Positions 1 to 10,427 are shown, counted from the first letter of the stretch. The stretch: 64,000 nucleotides of DNA from Streptosporangium saharense (GCF_014203715.1 NZ_JACHJP010000003.1:310001-374000), one strand, 5' to 3'. The notes: a model not told the origin generated them from the letters alone. Translations and numbers: made by a program.

Positions 1-267
1 CTCGACGCGACACTCGGCGCGCTGAACGACAGCCGGGTGGCCCAGCTGCTGCTGGACGAGTCCGGCGAGTGGGAGGGCGGCCAGGCGCCGGACGGCCTGC
101 TCTACGCCCCGGGCGGGTCGGCGGAGGCGGTCCCGCCCGACCCCACGATGGGGGAGCGCATGATCGAGCGCGCCCTCGACATCGACGCCGAGGTGATCGT
201 CCTGGACGGCGAGGCCGCACAGCATCTCGCCGAGTCCGGCGGGGTAGCCGCCATGCTGCGCTGGTGA
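1..267 (+). CDS. C-terminal part of a baeRF (eRF1-like) family protein
   Basis: Open from the first base in frame 1, so the gene begins outside the window; 88 residues and a TGA stop are visible. The visible part has a helix-like segment with LNDSRVAQLLLDE, a loop rich in Gly/Pro, and an ending EVIVLDGEAAQHLAESGGVAAMLRW-type pattern. Bacterial archaeo-eukaryotic release factor-like proteins (mycobacterial Rv2629 type) usually end with a similar valine-rich strand followed by GxGxxLRW, which is the basis of the call. The family is thought to act near ribosomes under stress. The identification rests on a C-terminal pattern only and could be wrong; nothing of the N-terminal domains can be seen. 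Confidence 0.5.
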   Translation, partial: LDATLGALNDSRVAQLLLDESGEWEGGQAPDGLLYAPGGSAEAVPPDPTMGERMIERALDIDAEVIVLDGEAAQHLAESGGVAAMLRW

Positions 268-437
268 CCCGTTCCGACGCTTCGCGGGCGAGCCGTACGG
301 CTTTCGCGTGGGGTGTCGTGAGACACTCCAGATAGGGGTGTTTCCGCAGTTCAGATTAGGTTTCGAGGCTACGGTCCAGGCAGGGGGACCTCGCGGGGCG
401 GCCCGTTAGGCACTTGGGTTTCGGGGAAAGGACTGTC

Positions 438-1847
438 ATGGTCGGTACCGCCCCTTCGGGCACCCCCAAGGAGAACCTCGGGCACGTCGTCTTCATCACC
501 GCCGCGGCCGCCATCGGCGGGTTCCTCTTCGGCTACGACAGCGCCGTCATCAACGGCGCCGTCACCGGCATCCAGAAGCACTTCCAGGTCGGTCCCGTCC
601 AGATCGGGTTCGTCGTCGCCATCGCGCTGCTCGGCTCGGCGCTGGGCGCGTGGATCGCCGGGCGCATCGCCGACAGCTGGGGACGCACCAGGACGATGCA
701 GGTGGCCGCACTGCTGTTCGCGGTCAGCTCCATCGGCCAGGCGCTGCCGTTCGCGATCTGGGACCTGGCCCTGTGGCGGGTGCTCGCCGGTGTCGGCATC
801 GGCATGGCCTCGGTGATCGGCCCCGCCTACATCGCCGAGGTCGCGCCGCCCGCCTACCGGGGACGCCTCGGCTCCTTCCAGCAGCTCGCGATCGTGCTGG
901 GCATCGCGATCTCGCAGCTCGTCAACTTCGCGATCGCGCAGCTCGCCGGGGGAGACGTCAACAACAGGCTGCTCGGCCTGCAGGCCTGGCAGTGGATGCT
1001 GGGCGCCTGCCTGGTGCCCGCCCTGCTCTATCTGCTCTTCTCGACGATCATCCCCGAGTCACCGAGGTTCCTCGTCGCCGTCGGGAAGACGGAGATGGCG
1101 CGCAGGGTGCTCAAGGAGGTCGAGGGGGACAGGGCCGACCTTGAGGACCGGCTCAAGGAGATCCAGGACTCGCTGCGCCTGGAGCGCCGGCCCCGGCTCA
1201 GCGACCTGCGTGGCCCCAGCCTCGGCCTGCTGCCGATCGTCTGGATCGGCATCCTGCTGTCGGTGTTCCAGCAGTTTGTGGGAATCAACGTCATCTTCTA
1301 CTACTCGGCGTCGCTGTGGCAGTCGGTCGGCATCAACCAGAGCGACTCGCTGCTGATCAGCTTCTCCACCTCGATCATCAACATCGTCGGCACGTTCATC
1401 GCCATCGCGCTGGTCGACAGGATCGGCCGCAGACCGCTGCTGCTGATCGGCTCCGCGGGCATGGCGGTCGCGCTCGGCGTCGCCGCCTGGGCTTTCAGCG
1501 CGGGCGTCCACGTCGGGGAGACCGTACGGCTGCCGTCGCTGCAGGGCACCGTCGCCCTGGTCGCCGCGCACGTGTTCGTGCTGTTCTTCGCGCTGTCATG
1601 GGGTGTCGTGGTCTGGGTGCTGCTGGGAGAGATGTTCCCCAACAGGATCAGGGCCGCCGCGCTGTCCGTCGCCGCCGCGGCCCAGTGGGTGGCCAACTGG
1701 CTGATCACCGTCTCGTTCCCGTCCCTGGCCGCGTGGAGCCTCGCGGGCGCCTACGTGGGCTACTCCTTCTTCGCCGTGCTCTCCTTCGTCTTCGTGCTGT
1801 TCAAGGTGCGCGAGACGAAGGGCAGGAGACTGGAGGAGATGGGCTAG
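438..1847 (+). CDS. MFS sugar porter (SP family)
   Basis: A 469-residue, 12-helix sugar:proton symporter of the inner membrane. Family signatures are all present: GGFLFGYD in helix 1 (residues 27-34), GRIADSWGRTR in the loop between helices 2 and 3 (75-85), PESPRFL before the central loop (about 206), QQFVGIN in helix 7 (about 278), DRIGRRP between helices 8 and 9 (about 327) and GEMFP (about 397). The ending RETKGRRLEEM is the usual PETKG motif. The ATG at 438 has GGAAAGGA just upstream and is preferred over an in-frame start at 414. Substrate is probably a hexose or pentose; the sequence does not say which. mug follows 9 bases later. Confidence 0.9.
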   Translation: MVGTAPSGTPKENLGHVVFITAAAAIGGFLFGYDSAVINGAVTGIQKHFQVGPVQIGFVVAIALLGSALGAWIAGRIADSWGRTRTMQVAALLFAVSSIGQALPFAIWDLALWRVLAGVGIGMASVIGPAYIAEVAPPAYRGRLGSFQQLAIVLGIAISQLVNFAIAQLAGGDVNNRLLGLQAWQWMLGACLVPALLYLLFSTIIPESPRFLVAVGKTEMARRVLKEVEGDRADLEDRLKEIQDSLRLERRPRLSDLRGPSLGLLPIVWIGILLSVFQQFVGINVIFYYSASLWQSVGINQSDSLLISFSTSIINIVGTFIAIALVDRIGRRPLLLIGSAGMAVALGVAAWAFSAGVHVGETVRLPSLQGTVALVAAHVFVLFFALSWGVVVWVLLGEMFPNRIRAAALSVAAAAQWVANWLITVSFPSLAAWSLAGAYVGYSFFAVLSFVFVLFKVRETKGRRLEEMG

Positions 1848-1856
1848 GTTCGTCCG

Positions 1857-2432
1857 GTGAGCCCCTCGGACATCCCGCCCTCGACAAAGCCGATAAAGCC
1901 GACGAAGGCCGAGCTGGCCGCCGCGGCCGACCTGACCATCGACGACGTGCTCGGCCCCTCGATCGAGGTGCTGTTCTGCGGCATCAACCCCGGTCTGTAC
2001 TCCGCGGTGACCGGTCACCACTTCGCCAGGCCGGGTAACCGCTTCTGGCCCGCGCTGCACCTGTCGGGCTTCACCCCCAGGCTGCTGGCCCCCGCGCAGC
2101 AGTGGGAACTGCCCTCCTACGGCCTGGGCATCACCAACGTGGTCGCGCGGGCCACGGCGCAGGCGGCGGAGCTGTCCCCCGAGGAGTTCCGCGAGGGAGG
2201 CGTACGGCTGGCGCGGCTGGTCGGCGAGGTCAAGCCGAGGGTGCTGGCGGTCCTCGGTGTCACCGCCTACCGGACGGCCTTCGCAGAACGCGGGGCGGCG
2301 GTCGGGCCGCAGGAGAGAAGGATCGGCGAGACCGCCGTGTGGGTGCTGCCCAACCCCAGCGGGCTGAACGCCCACTGGACGCTGGACCGGATAGCCGGTC
2401 AGCTGCGGGAGTTGAGAGAGTCCCTGGCCTGA
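1857..2432 (+). CDS. mug: G/U mismatch-specific DNA glycosylase
   Basis: 191 residues, slightly longer than E. coli Mug because of a Pro/Lys-rich N-terminal tail of about 25 residues. The first active-site motif GINPG (42-46) carries the Asn that activates water in this uracil-DNA glycosylase family, and the second motif NPSGLN (about 166-171) gives the wedge loop. It removes uracil or ethenocytosine opposite guanine and starts base-excision repair, a plausible need in a GC-rich genome. The GTG start lies 9 bases after the sugar porter stop, so the two may be co-transcribed. A strong hairpin terminator begins at the stop codon. Confidence 0.9.
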   Translation: MSPSDIPPSTKPIKPTKAELAAAADLTIDDVLGPSIEVLFCGINPGLYSAVTGHHFARPGNRFWPALHLSGFTPRLLAPAQQWELPSYGLGITNVVARATAQAAELSPEEFREGGVRLARLVGEVKPRVLAVLGVTAYRTAFAERGAAVGPQERRIGETAVWVLPNPSGLNAHWTLDRIAGQLRELRESLA

Positions 2433-2459
2433 CCCCTTCCTTGGAAGGAAGGGGTCAGG
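2428..2459. terminator. bidirectional hairpin between mug and the DUF1707 gene
   Basis: A 15-base perfect inverted repeat (CCTGACCCCTTCCTT at 2428-2442 and its complement at 2445-2459) overlaps the mug stop and ends just before the stop of the convergent DUF1707 gene. It can serve both strands. Confidence 0.8.
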
Positions 2460-2465
2460 GGCGGA

Positions 2466-3101
2466 TCACCTGTGGCCCATCCGGTGGTGCCTGCGCCTGT
2501 GGTGGAACATGCCCACCAGCGCCATCACCATCAGGGGCAGGAACAGGATCTTGAGAATGCCGAATCCCATGATCGCCGTCAGGGCGACCACCCCGATCAG
2601 CACCGGCGCGAACGGGGGAGCCCCCCGGCGGCCAGCCCGGTGGCGCTGGGCGGCGGCCCACCGCTGGGCGGTCAGCCGCTGCAGCGCGGCCTGGTTCTGC
2701 CACTGCTGCTGCCACTGACCGGGGTGGGACCAGCCGTGGTGCCCCCGGCGGTGGGCGTGGTGGTGGAGCCTGCGCGCCTCCCGCCACTGCGCCCGCCACT
2801 GCCTGCGCCACTCCTGCCGGTCCCATGAGGGATCCCACCGCTCCCCGTACTCCGCTTCGGCCACCGGGACGGCGCTGTGTCCGTCGTGCCCGGGGGTGCC
2901 GAAGCCGTACATGCCGGGCAGGTCAGGCAGGTCGGCGCCCGCGCGGGCCAGCTCGCGACCGGTACGTGCCGTCATGATCGTTTCGAGGCGCTCCTCGAAC
3001 TCCTCGTGGGTCAGCCTGCCCTGCGCGTAGTGCTCGCGCAGGGACTCGGTGGCGGCGTCGCGTTCGGCGTCTCCGATGCGGAGATCGTCGGGAAACGTCA
3101 T
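2466..3101 (-). CDS. DUF1707 membrane protein with His-rich linker
   Basis: 211 residues. The N-terminal 55 residues match DUF1707 (RIGDAERDAATESLREHYAQ, then GRLTHEEFEERL), a small actinobacterial SHOCT-like domain usually placed before a membrane anchor. The middle (about 85-150) is rich in Arg, His, Trp and Gln with short His clusters such as LHHHAHRRGHHGW. A hydrophobic pair of helices at about 165-200 is followed by another His/Arg-rich tail. The gene starts 7 bases after the PadR stop, so the two form an operon. Function is unknown; the His clusters suggest metal binding but that is inference. Confidence 0.8.
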   Translation of the reverse strand: MTFPDDLRIGDAERDAATESLREHYAQGRLTHEEFEERLETIMTARTGRELARAGADLPDLPGMYGFGTPGHDGHSAVPVAEAEYGERWDPSWDRQEWRRQWRAQWREARRLHHHAHRRGHHGWSHPGQWQQQWQNQAALQRLTAQRWAAAQRHRAGRRGAPPFAPVLIGVVALTAIMGFGILKILFLPLMVMALVGMFHHRRRHHRMGHR

Positions 3102-3108
3102 CGTGGGA

Positions 3109-3861
3109 TCACTCCTCGCCGGGTTCGCCGTCTGCCAGGATCTGGTAGAGCTTGCGGCGCGTGTCGATCATGATCTGCCTGGCCTGTCCGATCTGCGCCT
3201 CACTGCCATTCTGCAAGACCTGGAAGAGCGCGACGGCTGACTGGCGGGCCAGATCCATCAGTTCCCAGGAACTCTCCCCGAGATCGGGAGTCATGTCCTC
3301 CCACGGGGCGCGCAGCTCCTCCTGGTGCTCGGCGACGTAGGCCCTGCCCGCCTCGGTGAGCTGGAAGGACTTGCGCCCGTCGGTCTCCTCGGACAGGACG
3401 AGGCCCTCGTCGGTGAGCTGCTGGAGCGCCGGGTAGACCGCGCCGGGACTGGGCTTCCAGCCTCCCTGGCTGCGCTTGGCGATCTCCTGGATGATCTGGT
3501 AGCCGTTGCGCGGCTCCTCGGAGAGCAGCGCGAGGATCGCGGCGCGGACGTCACCCCGCTTCGCCTTGCGCCCCCGCCCGAAGGGCCCCCCTCCGCCGAA
3601 CGGACCTCCGCGTCCGAATGGACCGCCCCTGCCGAAGTCCCAGGGGAAGGGGCCACCGGGGAACGGCCCGCCGCGACGGCCACCGCGCTCCCGGTGCTCC
3701 CGGTGCCGGTGCTCGTGCGGGCCGTGCTCGTGCGCCTCGGGGCCGTGGTGCCAGGCGGCGGACATGTTCCCGAAGACCTGCCTGGCGGCGCGCTTCATCT
3801 CACGCCTGATCTCGTGCGGTACGGCTCCCGCGGCCCAACCGCCCATCGCTTCCGCTGACAT
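3109..3861 (-). CDS. PadR family regulator with His- and Gly/Phe-rich N-terminus
   Basis: 250 residues from the ATG at 3861, which has AGGGGG 8 bases upstream; an in-frame start at 3942 lacks one. The PadR winged helix lies at about 95-170 (GDVRAAILALLSEEPRNGYQ, then GAVYPALQQLTDEGLV), followed by a helical dimerisation segment. In front of it is an unusual extension: a His-rich run (HHGPEAHEHGPHEHRHREH) and repeated GGPF units. PadR proteins usually repress a neighbouring transporter; the MFS gene at 4000 is divergent across a 138-base gap, so it and the DUF1707 gene are the likely targets. A metal-sensing role for the His run is inference. Confidence 0.88.
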   Translation of the reverse strand: MSAEAMGGWAAGAVPHEIRREMKRAARQVFGNMSAAWHHGPEAHEHGPHEHRHREHRERGGRRGGPFPGGPFPWDFGRGGPFGRGGPFGGGGPFGRGRKAKRGDVRAAILALLSEEPRNGYQIIQEIAKRSQGGWKPSPGAVYPALQQLTDEGLVLSEETDGRKSFQLTEAGRAYVAEHQEELRAPWEDMTPDLGESSWELMDLARQSAVALFQVLQNGSEAQIGQARQIMIDTRRKLYQILADGEPGEE

Positions 3862-3918
3862 GTGGGTACCCCCTGTTCTCGGCGATCGTCTTTCGACCGC
3901 TCTTGATGCGTCAAAGAT

Positions 3919-3953
3919 ATATCGAGAGCGTTCTAAGAGCAACCCTTCGATAT
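3919..3953. promoter_or_regulatory. possible PadR operator in divergent promoter region
   Basis: The gap between padR and the MFS gene contains ATATCGA (3919-3925) and its exact inverse TCGATAT (3947-3953), inside an AT-rich patch. AT-rich ATATCGAT-like half-sites are typical of PadR operators. The 21-base spacing is wide for one dimer and could mean two sites. Confidence 0.4.
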
Positions 3954-3999
3954 GGCATTATGCTGTAACCATCTAAATCGTTTTGGAGGTTAGCTAGCG

Positions 4000-5259
4000 A
4001 TGGTTCACGTGGAACGGGCGCCGCGGCGCAACGAGGCGGTGCTCGTCGGTTTCACCGTCGCGACCAACCTCGCCGACGGGGTGGCCAAGATCGCGCTGCC
4101 CCTGCTCGCCGTCGAGCTGACCGACTCACCCGGCCTGGTCGCCGGGGTCGGCCTGACCCTGACGCTGCCCTGGCTGTTCGCCTCCCTCCACGTGGGCGTC
4201 CTCGTCGACCGGGGCGACCGCAGACGCCTGGCCGCCCTGGCCAACCTGGTCAGGCTCGCGGTCGCCCTCGCCCTGCTGGCCGCCATCGGGGCGGAGGCGC
4301 TGACCCTGCCGCTGCTCTACCTGTCGGGCGTCCTCATCGGCCTGGCCGAGGTCGTCGCGAACTCCGCGGTCGGCGCCCTGGTCCCCGCCGCGGTGCCCAG
4401 GCAACGGCTCGGCCGGGCCAACGCCTGGATCGCGGGCGCGGAGACCGTCGCGAACGAGTTCGCGGGACCCGCCGTCGGCGGCCTGCTGGTCGGCGTCGGC
4501 GCCGCCTTCGCCCTCGGCTCCTCCGCCGCGGCCTTCGCGCTCGGCGCCGTACTGCTCGCCCTGCTCGCGGGCCGCTTCCGCGTCACCCGCCCGGCCGGTA
4601 CGGCCATGCGACCCAGCCGGGTGCGGGAGGAGATGGCCGAGGGGCTCGGCTTCCTGTGGCGGCACCGCCTGCTGCGCACGATGTCGCTGACCATCGCGGT
4701 GCTCGTGGCCTGCTGGAGTGCCTGGCTGGCCCTGCTGCCCACCTACGCCGTGCGGACCCTCGGTCTCGACCCCGCCGCGTACGGCCTGCTGCTCGGCTCG
4801 ATCGGGGTCGGCGGCCTGGCCGGCGCGGTGCTCACCGCTCCGATCAACCGCCTGCTCGGCGTGCGGTGGGCGCTGTTCGCCGACCTCGTCGGCACGATCC
4901 TGATGATGATCGTCCCCGCGGTCTTCCCCCAGGCCTGGGCGGTCGGCGTGGCCGCGTTCGCGGGCGGCATGGGCGGCACGCTCTGGACGGTCAACAGCCG
5001 CACCCTGGCGCAGTTGATCGTCCCCGACCACCTGCTGGGACGCTACTCGGCCGCCTCACGCCTGCTGAGCTGGGGAACCCTGCCCATCGGTGCCGGACTG
5101 GCCGGGGTGCTCGCCGAACTGGTGGGGGTGAGAGCCGCCTTCGCGGGCTTCGCCGTACTGGCCCTGCTGCCGGTTGTGCCCTTCCTGCTGACCGTCACCG
5201 AGAGTGAGCTAACCCTCGCGCGACGAGAAAGTGAGATAGATCACGTAATTCCCGGCTGA
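4000..5259 (+). CDS. MFS exporter (MFS_3/enterobactin-exporter-like)
   Basis: 419 residues with about 12 hydrophobic helices. It begins FTVATNLADGVAKIALPLLA and has the VDRGDRRRLAALANL loop after helix 2, a form of the MFS DRxGRR motif seen in drug and macrolide exporters. A central cytoplasmic region (about 205-220, EEMAEGLGFLWRHRLLR) matches the MFS_3 family, which includes EntS-like siderophore exporters. The ATG at 4000 follows TTTTGGAGG. Divergent from padR, so probably under its control as a drug-efflux module. The substrate cannot be read from the sequence. Confidence 0.85.
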   Translation: MVHVERAPRRNEAVLVGFTVATNLADGVAKIALPLLAVELTDSPGLVAGVGLTLTLPWLFASLHVGVLVDRGDRRRLAALANLVRLAVALALLAAIGAEALTLPLLYLSGVLIGLAEVVANSAVGALVPAAVPRQRLGRANAWIAGAETVANEFAGPAVGGLLVGVGAAFALGSSAAAFALGAVLLALLAGRFRVTRPAGTAMRPSRVREEMAEGLGFLWRHRLLRTMSLTIAVLVACWSAWLALLPTYAVRTLGLDPAAYGLLLGSIGVGGLAGAVLTAPINRLLGVRWALFADLVGTILMMIVPAVFPQAWAVGVAAFAGGMGGTLWTVNSRTLAQLIVPDHLLGRYSAASRLLSWGTLPIGAGLAGVLAELVGVRAAFAGFAVLALLPVVPFLLTVTESELTLARRESEIDHVIPG

Positions 5260-5380
5260 AATTGGAACAACTCCTGAGACCTGCACGTTACAAAGGACAT
5301 AGACGGGATTCGTTCCGCGCCGGAAGGGCTGGGGGGTGCTTTCGGCACGGAACGGTCCCGTCTGTCGTTTGTGGAGTATC

Positions 5381-5417
5381 GAGGCGGCCCGCGGGAAATC
5401 TTCCCGCGGGCCGCCTC
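5381..5417 (+). terminator. strong rho-independent-like hairpin
   Basis: A perfect 17-base inverted repeat (5381-5397 with 5401-5417) with a 3-base loop, about 120 bases after the MFS stop. The rest of the 5260-5522 gap holds no recognisable gene. Confidence 0.75.
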
Positions 5418-5522
5418 TCGTTGTGCGGGGGACGGCCGCTGTTAGCCGCTCCCGGGCCCCGGGTAGAACCGTCCTGGAGATCTGCCCCCTGAAGATCGAA
5501 CGGACCAGGGGGGAGAACCCGG

Positions 5523-6158
5523 ATGAGCATGATGCGCGCCGGACTGATGGCCGTGCTCGTGGGGACCGCGGCCGTGGGAGCCGTGCAGCACTCGAAGCCG
5601 GGACACGACAGATCGACGAGCTGGACGGTCAAGCGGCAGGGGCCGTCGGCGGGCAAGCACGCCGGAAGGTGGACCACCCGGCGGGCGAATCAGGGCAACG
5701 GGCGACGCGGCTGGCACTGGGGCCGGGGGAACAGGCGCTCGGCGGGCACCGAGTGGGCCGACAACTGGCGCTCCGGCTGGTCGAGACGCTCGGCGGACCG
5801 GAACACCCCGCGCACCGGAGGCGGGCGGGGTTTCTTCGGGGACGGCGTGTACGGCGGGCGTGACGGGCGGGCCTCCAGGAGGTGGACGTTCGAGCGCTCC
5901 GACGGCCGAGGCCGGGGCTACGGGCGGTCGGGTGGTCGTGGGGACGACCGCTTCTCGCGTGACGGCCGGTTCTGGAACGACAACCGGTCTCGGTACGGCG
6001 GGCGATCCTGGAACGACGACCGGTCCTGGAGTGGCGGGCGGTTCCGTGGACGCGGATACGAGCGGGGTGACGGGATGACGCGGGAGCGGCGTGCCGTACG
6101 GCCTCCGTGGGAGGGTTCGCGCCGGGCGCGGCAGAGGGAGCCCTGGACGGCCGGCTGA
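5523..6158 (+). CDS. secreted Arg/Gly/Trp-rich low-complexity protein
   Basis: 211 residues starting at an ATG behind GGGGAG. Residues 1-20 (MSMMRAGLMAVLVGTAAVGA) look like a signal peptide. The remainder is strongly basic and almost free of aliphatic residues, dominated by Arg, Gly, Ser, Trp and Asp, with recurring units such as RFWNDNRSRYGGRSWNDDRS and GRGRGYGRSGGRG. No catalytic motif or known domain is visible; it resembles RGG-type disordered proteins in composition. It stands alone between two strong terminators. Coding potential is supported by the start site, signal peptide and clean bounds, but composition bias could also mislead. Function unknown. Confidence 0.6.
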   Translation: MSMMRAGLMAVLVGTAAVGAVQHSKPGHDRSTSWTVKRQGPSAGKHAGRWTTRRANQGNGRRGWHWGRGNRRSAGTEWADNWRSGWSRRSADRNTPRTGGGRGFFGDGVYGGRDGRASRRWTFERSDGRGRGYGRSGGRGDDRFSRDGRFWNDNRSRYGGRSWNDDRSWSGGRFRGRGYERGDGMTRERRAVRPPWEGSRRARQREPWTAG

Positions 6159-6185
6159 CGTCGGCGCGCTGACTTCATGTGAATG

Positions 6186-6220
6186 GCCCGGGGGAGCGGC
6201 TGGAAGGCGCTCCCCCGGGC
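6186..6220 (+). terminator. hairpin terminator after the RG-rich gene
   Basis: GCCCGGGGGAGCG (6186-6198) pairs perfectly with 6208-6220 across a 9-base loop, 27 bases after the stop. Confidence 0.75.
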
Positions 6221-6351
6221 TTCGTCATGAGTAGGTTTCCCGTCGGACACATACGGCCGACACGCCGACGGTGGAGGATGATAGATCCTCCGCTTGGGGT
6301 GGGCTTTGCCGTACAGTCGACCAAAGTGATCTTGATGGGAGTGTTTGGCCG

Positions 6352-7080
6352 ATGATGGGGCACACGCACGCGCTGACGGGGGCGGTGGCGTGGCTGGGAG
6401 TGGCGCCGACGCTGGCGGCCCTGCCGCTGCTCACCGAGTCTTCCAGGTTCATCGAGACCGGCGTCATGGTGCACGCGCTCAGTCCCGCGGAGTTCATCGC
6501 CGGGACGCTGATCTGCGCGGGGGCCGCGATGCTGCCGGACCTGGACCATCCGAGCGCGACGATCGCCCAGACCTTCGGCCCGATCACCTGGGGGCTGAGC
6601 AAGGCCGTCTCGTGGTTGAGCGGGGGGCACCGGCACGCGACCCACTCGCTGCTGTTCGCGATCGCCGTCGGGTTCGGGGCGCACTACCTGGCCAACACCT
6701 ATCCGATCGGCAGGGACGTCCTCGTCGTGCTGCTCATCGGCCTGGCGCTGCGGGCCATCGGCATCGGCGTGCCGGGCAAGAAGGTCGCCTCCGCGATGGT
6801 CAACATCGGCCTGACCTTCGGGCTGTTCGCGGTCTTCCACAACGAGAACGTGGGATACGCCTGGCTGGGGGTGGCCGTCGCGGTCGGCTGCCTGGTGCAC
6901 GTCGTGGGAGACTGCTGTACCGAACAGGGCTGTCCTGTGCTGTGGCCGATGCGTCAGCGCTGGCTGCTGCCCTGGAAGATAGGCATCAAGACGGGGCGGG
7001 CCTTCGAGCAGAAGTTTCTGGCCCCGGTGCTGTCCGTGGTCGTTCTCGGGCTGCTCTACTTCCGTCTCGTCCAGCTCTGA
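6352..7080 (+). CDS. YdjM-type metal-dependent membrane hydrolase (DUF457)
   Basis: 242 residues from the ATG at 6352. The hallmark His motifs are present: MMGHTHALTG at the N-terminus, ATHSLL near residue 98 and LVHVVGDCCTEQG near 181, together with LPDLDHPSAT near 62. These form a putative metal site in the membrane-bound YdjM/DUF457 family, whose E. coli member is LexA-regulated. Five or so hydrophobic helices alternate with the motifs. The enzymatic reaction in this family is not established. The gene stands alone; GGGAG lies about 10 bases before the start. Confidence 0.8.
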   Translation: MMGHTHALTGAVAWLGVAPTLAALPLLTESSRFIETGVMVHALSPAEFIAGTLICAGAAMLPDLDHPSATIAQTFGPITWGLSKAVSWLSGGHRHATHSLLFAIAVGFGAHYLANTYPIGRDVLVVLLIGLALRAIGIGVPGKKVASAMVNIGLTFGLFAVFHNENVGYAWLGVAVAVGCLVHVVGDCCTEQGCPVLWPMRQRWLLPWKIGIKTGRAFEQKFLAPVLSVVVLGLLYFRLVQL

Positions 7081-7081
7081 C

Positions 7082-7095
7082 TTACCCATGGGTAA
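7082..7095. repeat. 14-bp perfect palindrome
   Basis: TTACCCATGGGTAA begins 1 base after the YdjM-type stop and touches the first of two direct repeats upstream of acnA. Too short for a terminator; possibly an operator. Confidence 0.45.
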
Positions 7096-7136
7096 CTTGA
7101 TATCGAGATACATGCCCATATATCTTGATATCGAGA
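7096..7136. promoter_or_regulatory. pair of 13-bp direct repeats upstream of acnA
   Basis: CTTGATATCGAGA occurs at 7096-7108 and again at 7124-7136, 28 bases start to start. Each copy is itself nearly palindromic (TCTTGATATCGAGA in the second). Spacing near three helical turns suggests cooperative binding by a dimeric regulator. In S. coelicolor the MarR-family regulator TamR is reported to control aconitase; whether this is such a site is not known. Confidence 0.55.
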
Positions 7137-7164
7137 CAACCGCTGCAACCTGTGGACGGTCTAC

Positions 7165-7184
7165 CGGTTAGGCATACCTAACCG
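7165..7184. promoter_or_regulatory. IdeR/DmdR-like iron box upstream of acnA
   Basis: CGGTTAGGCATACCTAACCG is a 20-base inverted repeat with a single mismatched pair and contains TTAGGnnnnCCTAA, close to the actinobacterial iron-box core. It lies about 90 bases before the acnA start. A second, more typical box is at the siderophore operon (38277). Confidence 0.6.
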
Positions 7185-7275
7185 AATGAGGCGATCCGGC
7201 GGTGCGGCAGGATTCAGTTGCGCCCTTTTCGTGTGGGTGCTTCAGACAACACAGGGTGACATAGGGAGGCGAACC

Positions 7276-10044
<2,769 letters not shown>

Positions 10045-10055
10045 GCACGTGTTCG

Positions 10056-10087
10056 AGCGGGCGAGACCTTCCGGGGTCTCGCCCGCT
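10056..10087 (+). terminator. acnA terminator
   Basis: AGCGGGCGAGACC (10056-10068) pairs perfectly with 10075-10087 across a 6-base loop, 11 bases after the acnA stop. Confidence 0.85.
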
Positions 10088-10427
10088 TCGGCGTTCTTGG
10101 GGACCGTTGTCCTTGGGAGCCCGTTCCCGGGGCCTTGGTTGTTCTTGAGGGCTTTTGTCCTGGGGGCCGTTGCCCTTTGGAGGCGTTCTTCGGGGGCAGT
10201 TCTTGGGGCCTTGGGGGTTCCCTAGGGTTGTTCTCGAGCGTTCTGATGGGCTGTTCATCAGGATGGGGAGTTGTCTCGAAGGCGGATCATCGGGACAATC
10301 TCCTCAACGGGGAAGGGGAGTACCCTCACGCTGCCTGGTCGTCAGTACGGCCTGCGCCCGGTCAGGCAGGGTCCGCGCGGACCAGGGGAGACCTTCCGGC
10401 TACGTCGACGTGGCTGGAAGGAGAGGC
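10088..10427. other. intergenic tract with G-run-rich repeats
   Basis: No supported gene. Between about 10095 and 10230 the plus strand has many GGG-GGGGG runs separated by TT-rich spacers, and a roughly 26-base unit resembling CTTGGGGACCGTTGTCCTTGGG recurs in degenerate form. The rest leads to the peptidase ribosome site. Confidence 0.5.

Noticed and set aside
354-372. Iron-box-like TTAGGTTTCGAGGCTACGG before the sugar porter
   Set aside because: Only the left arm matches; the right half has no ACCTAA, so it is not a credible site.
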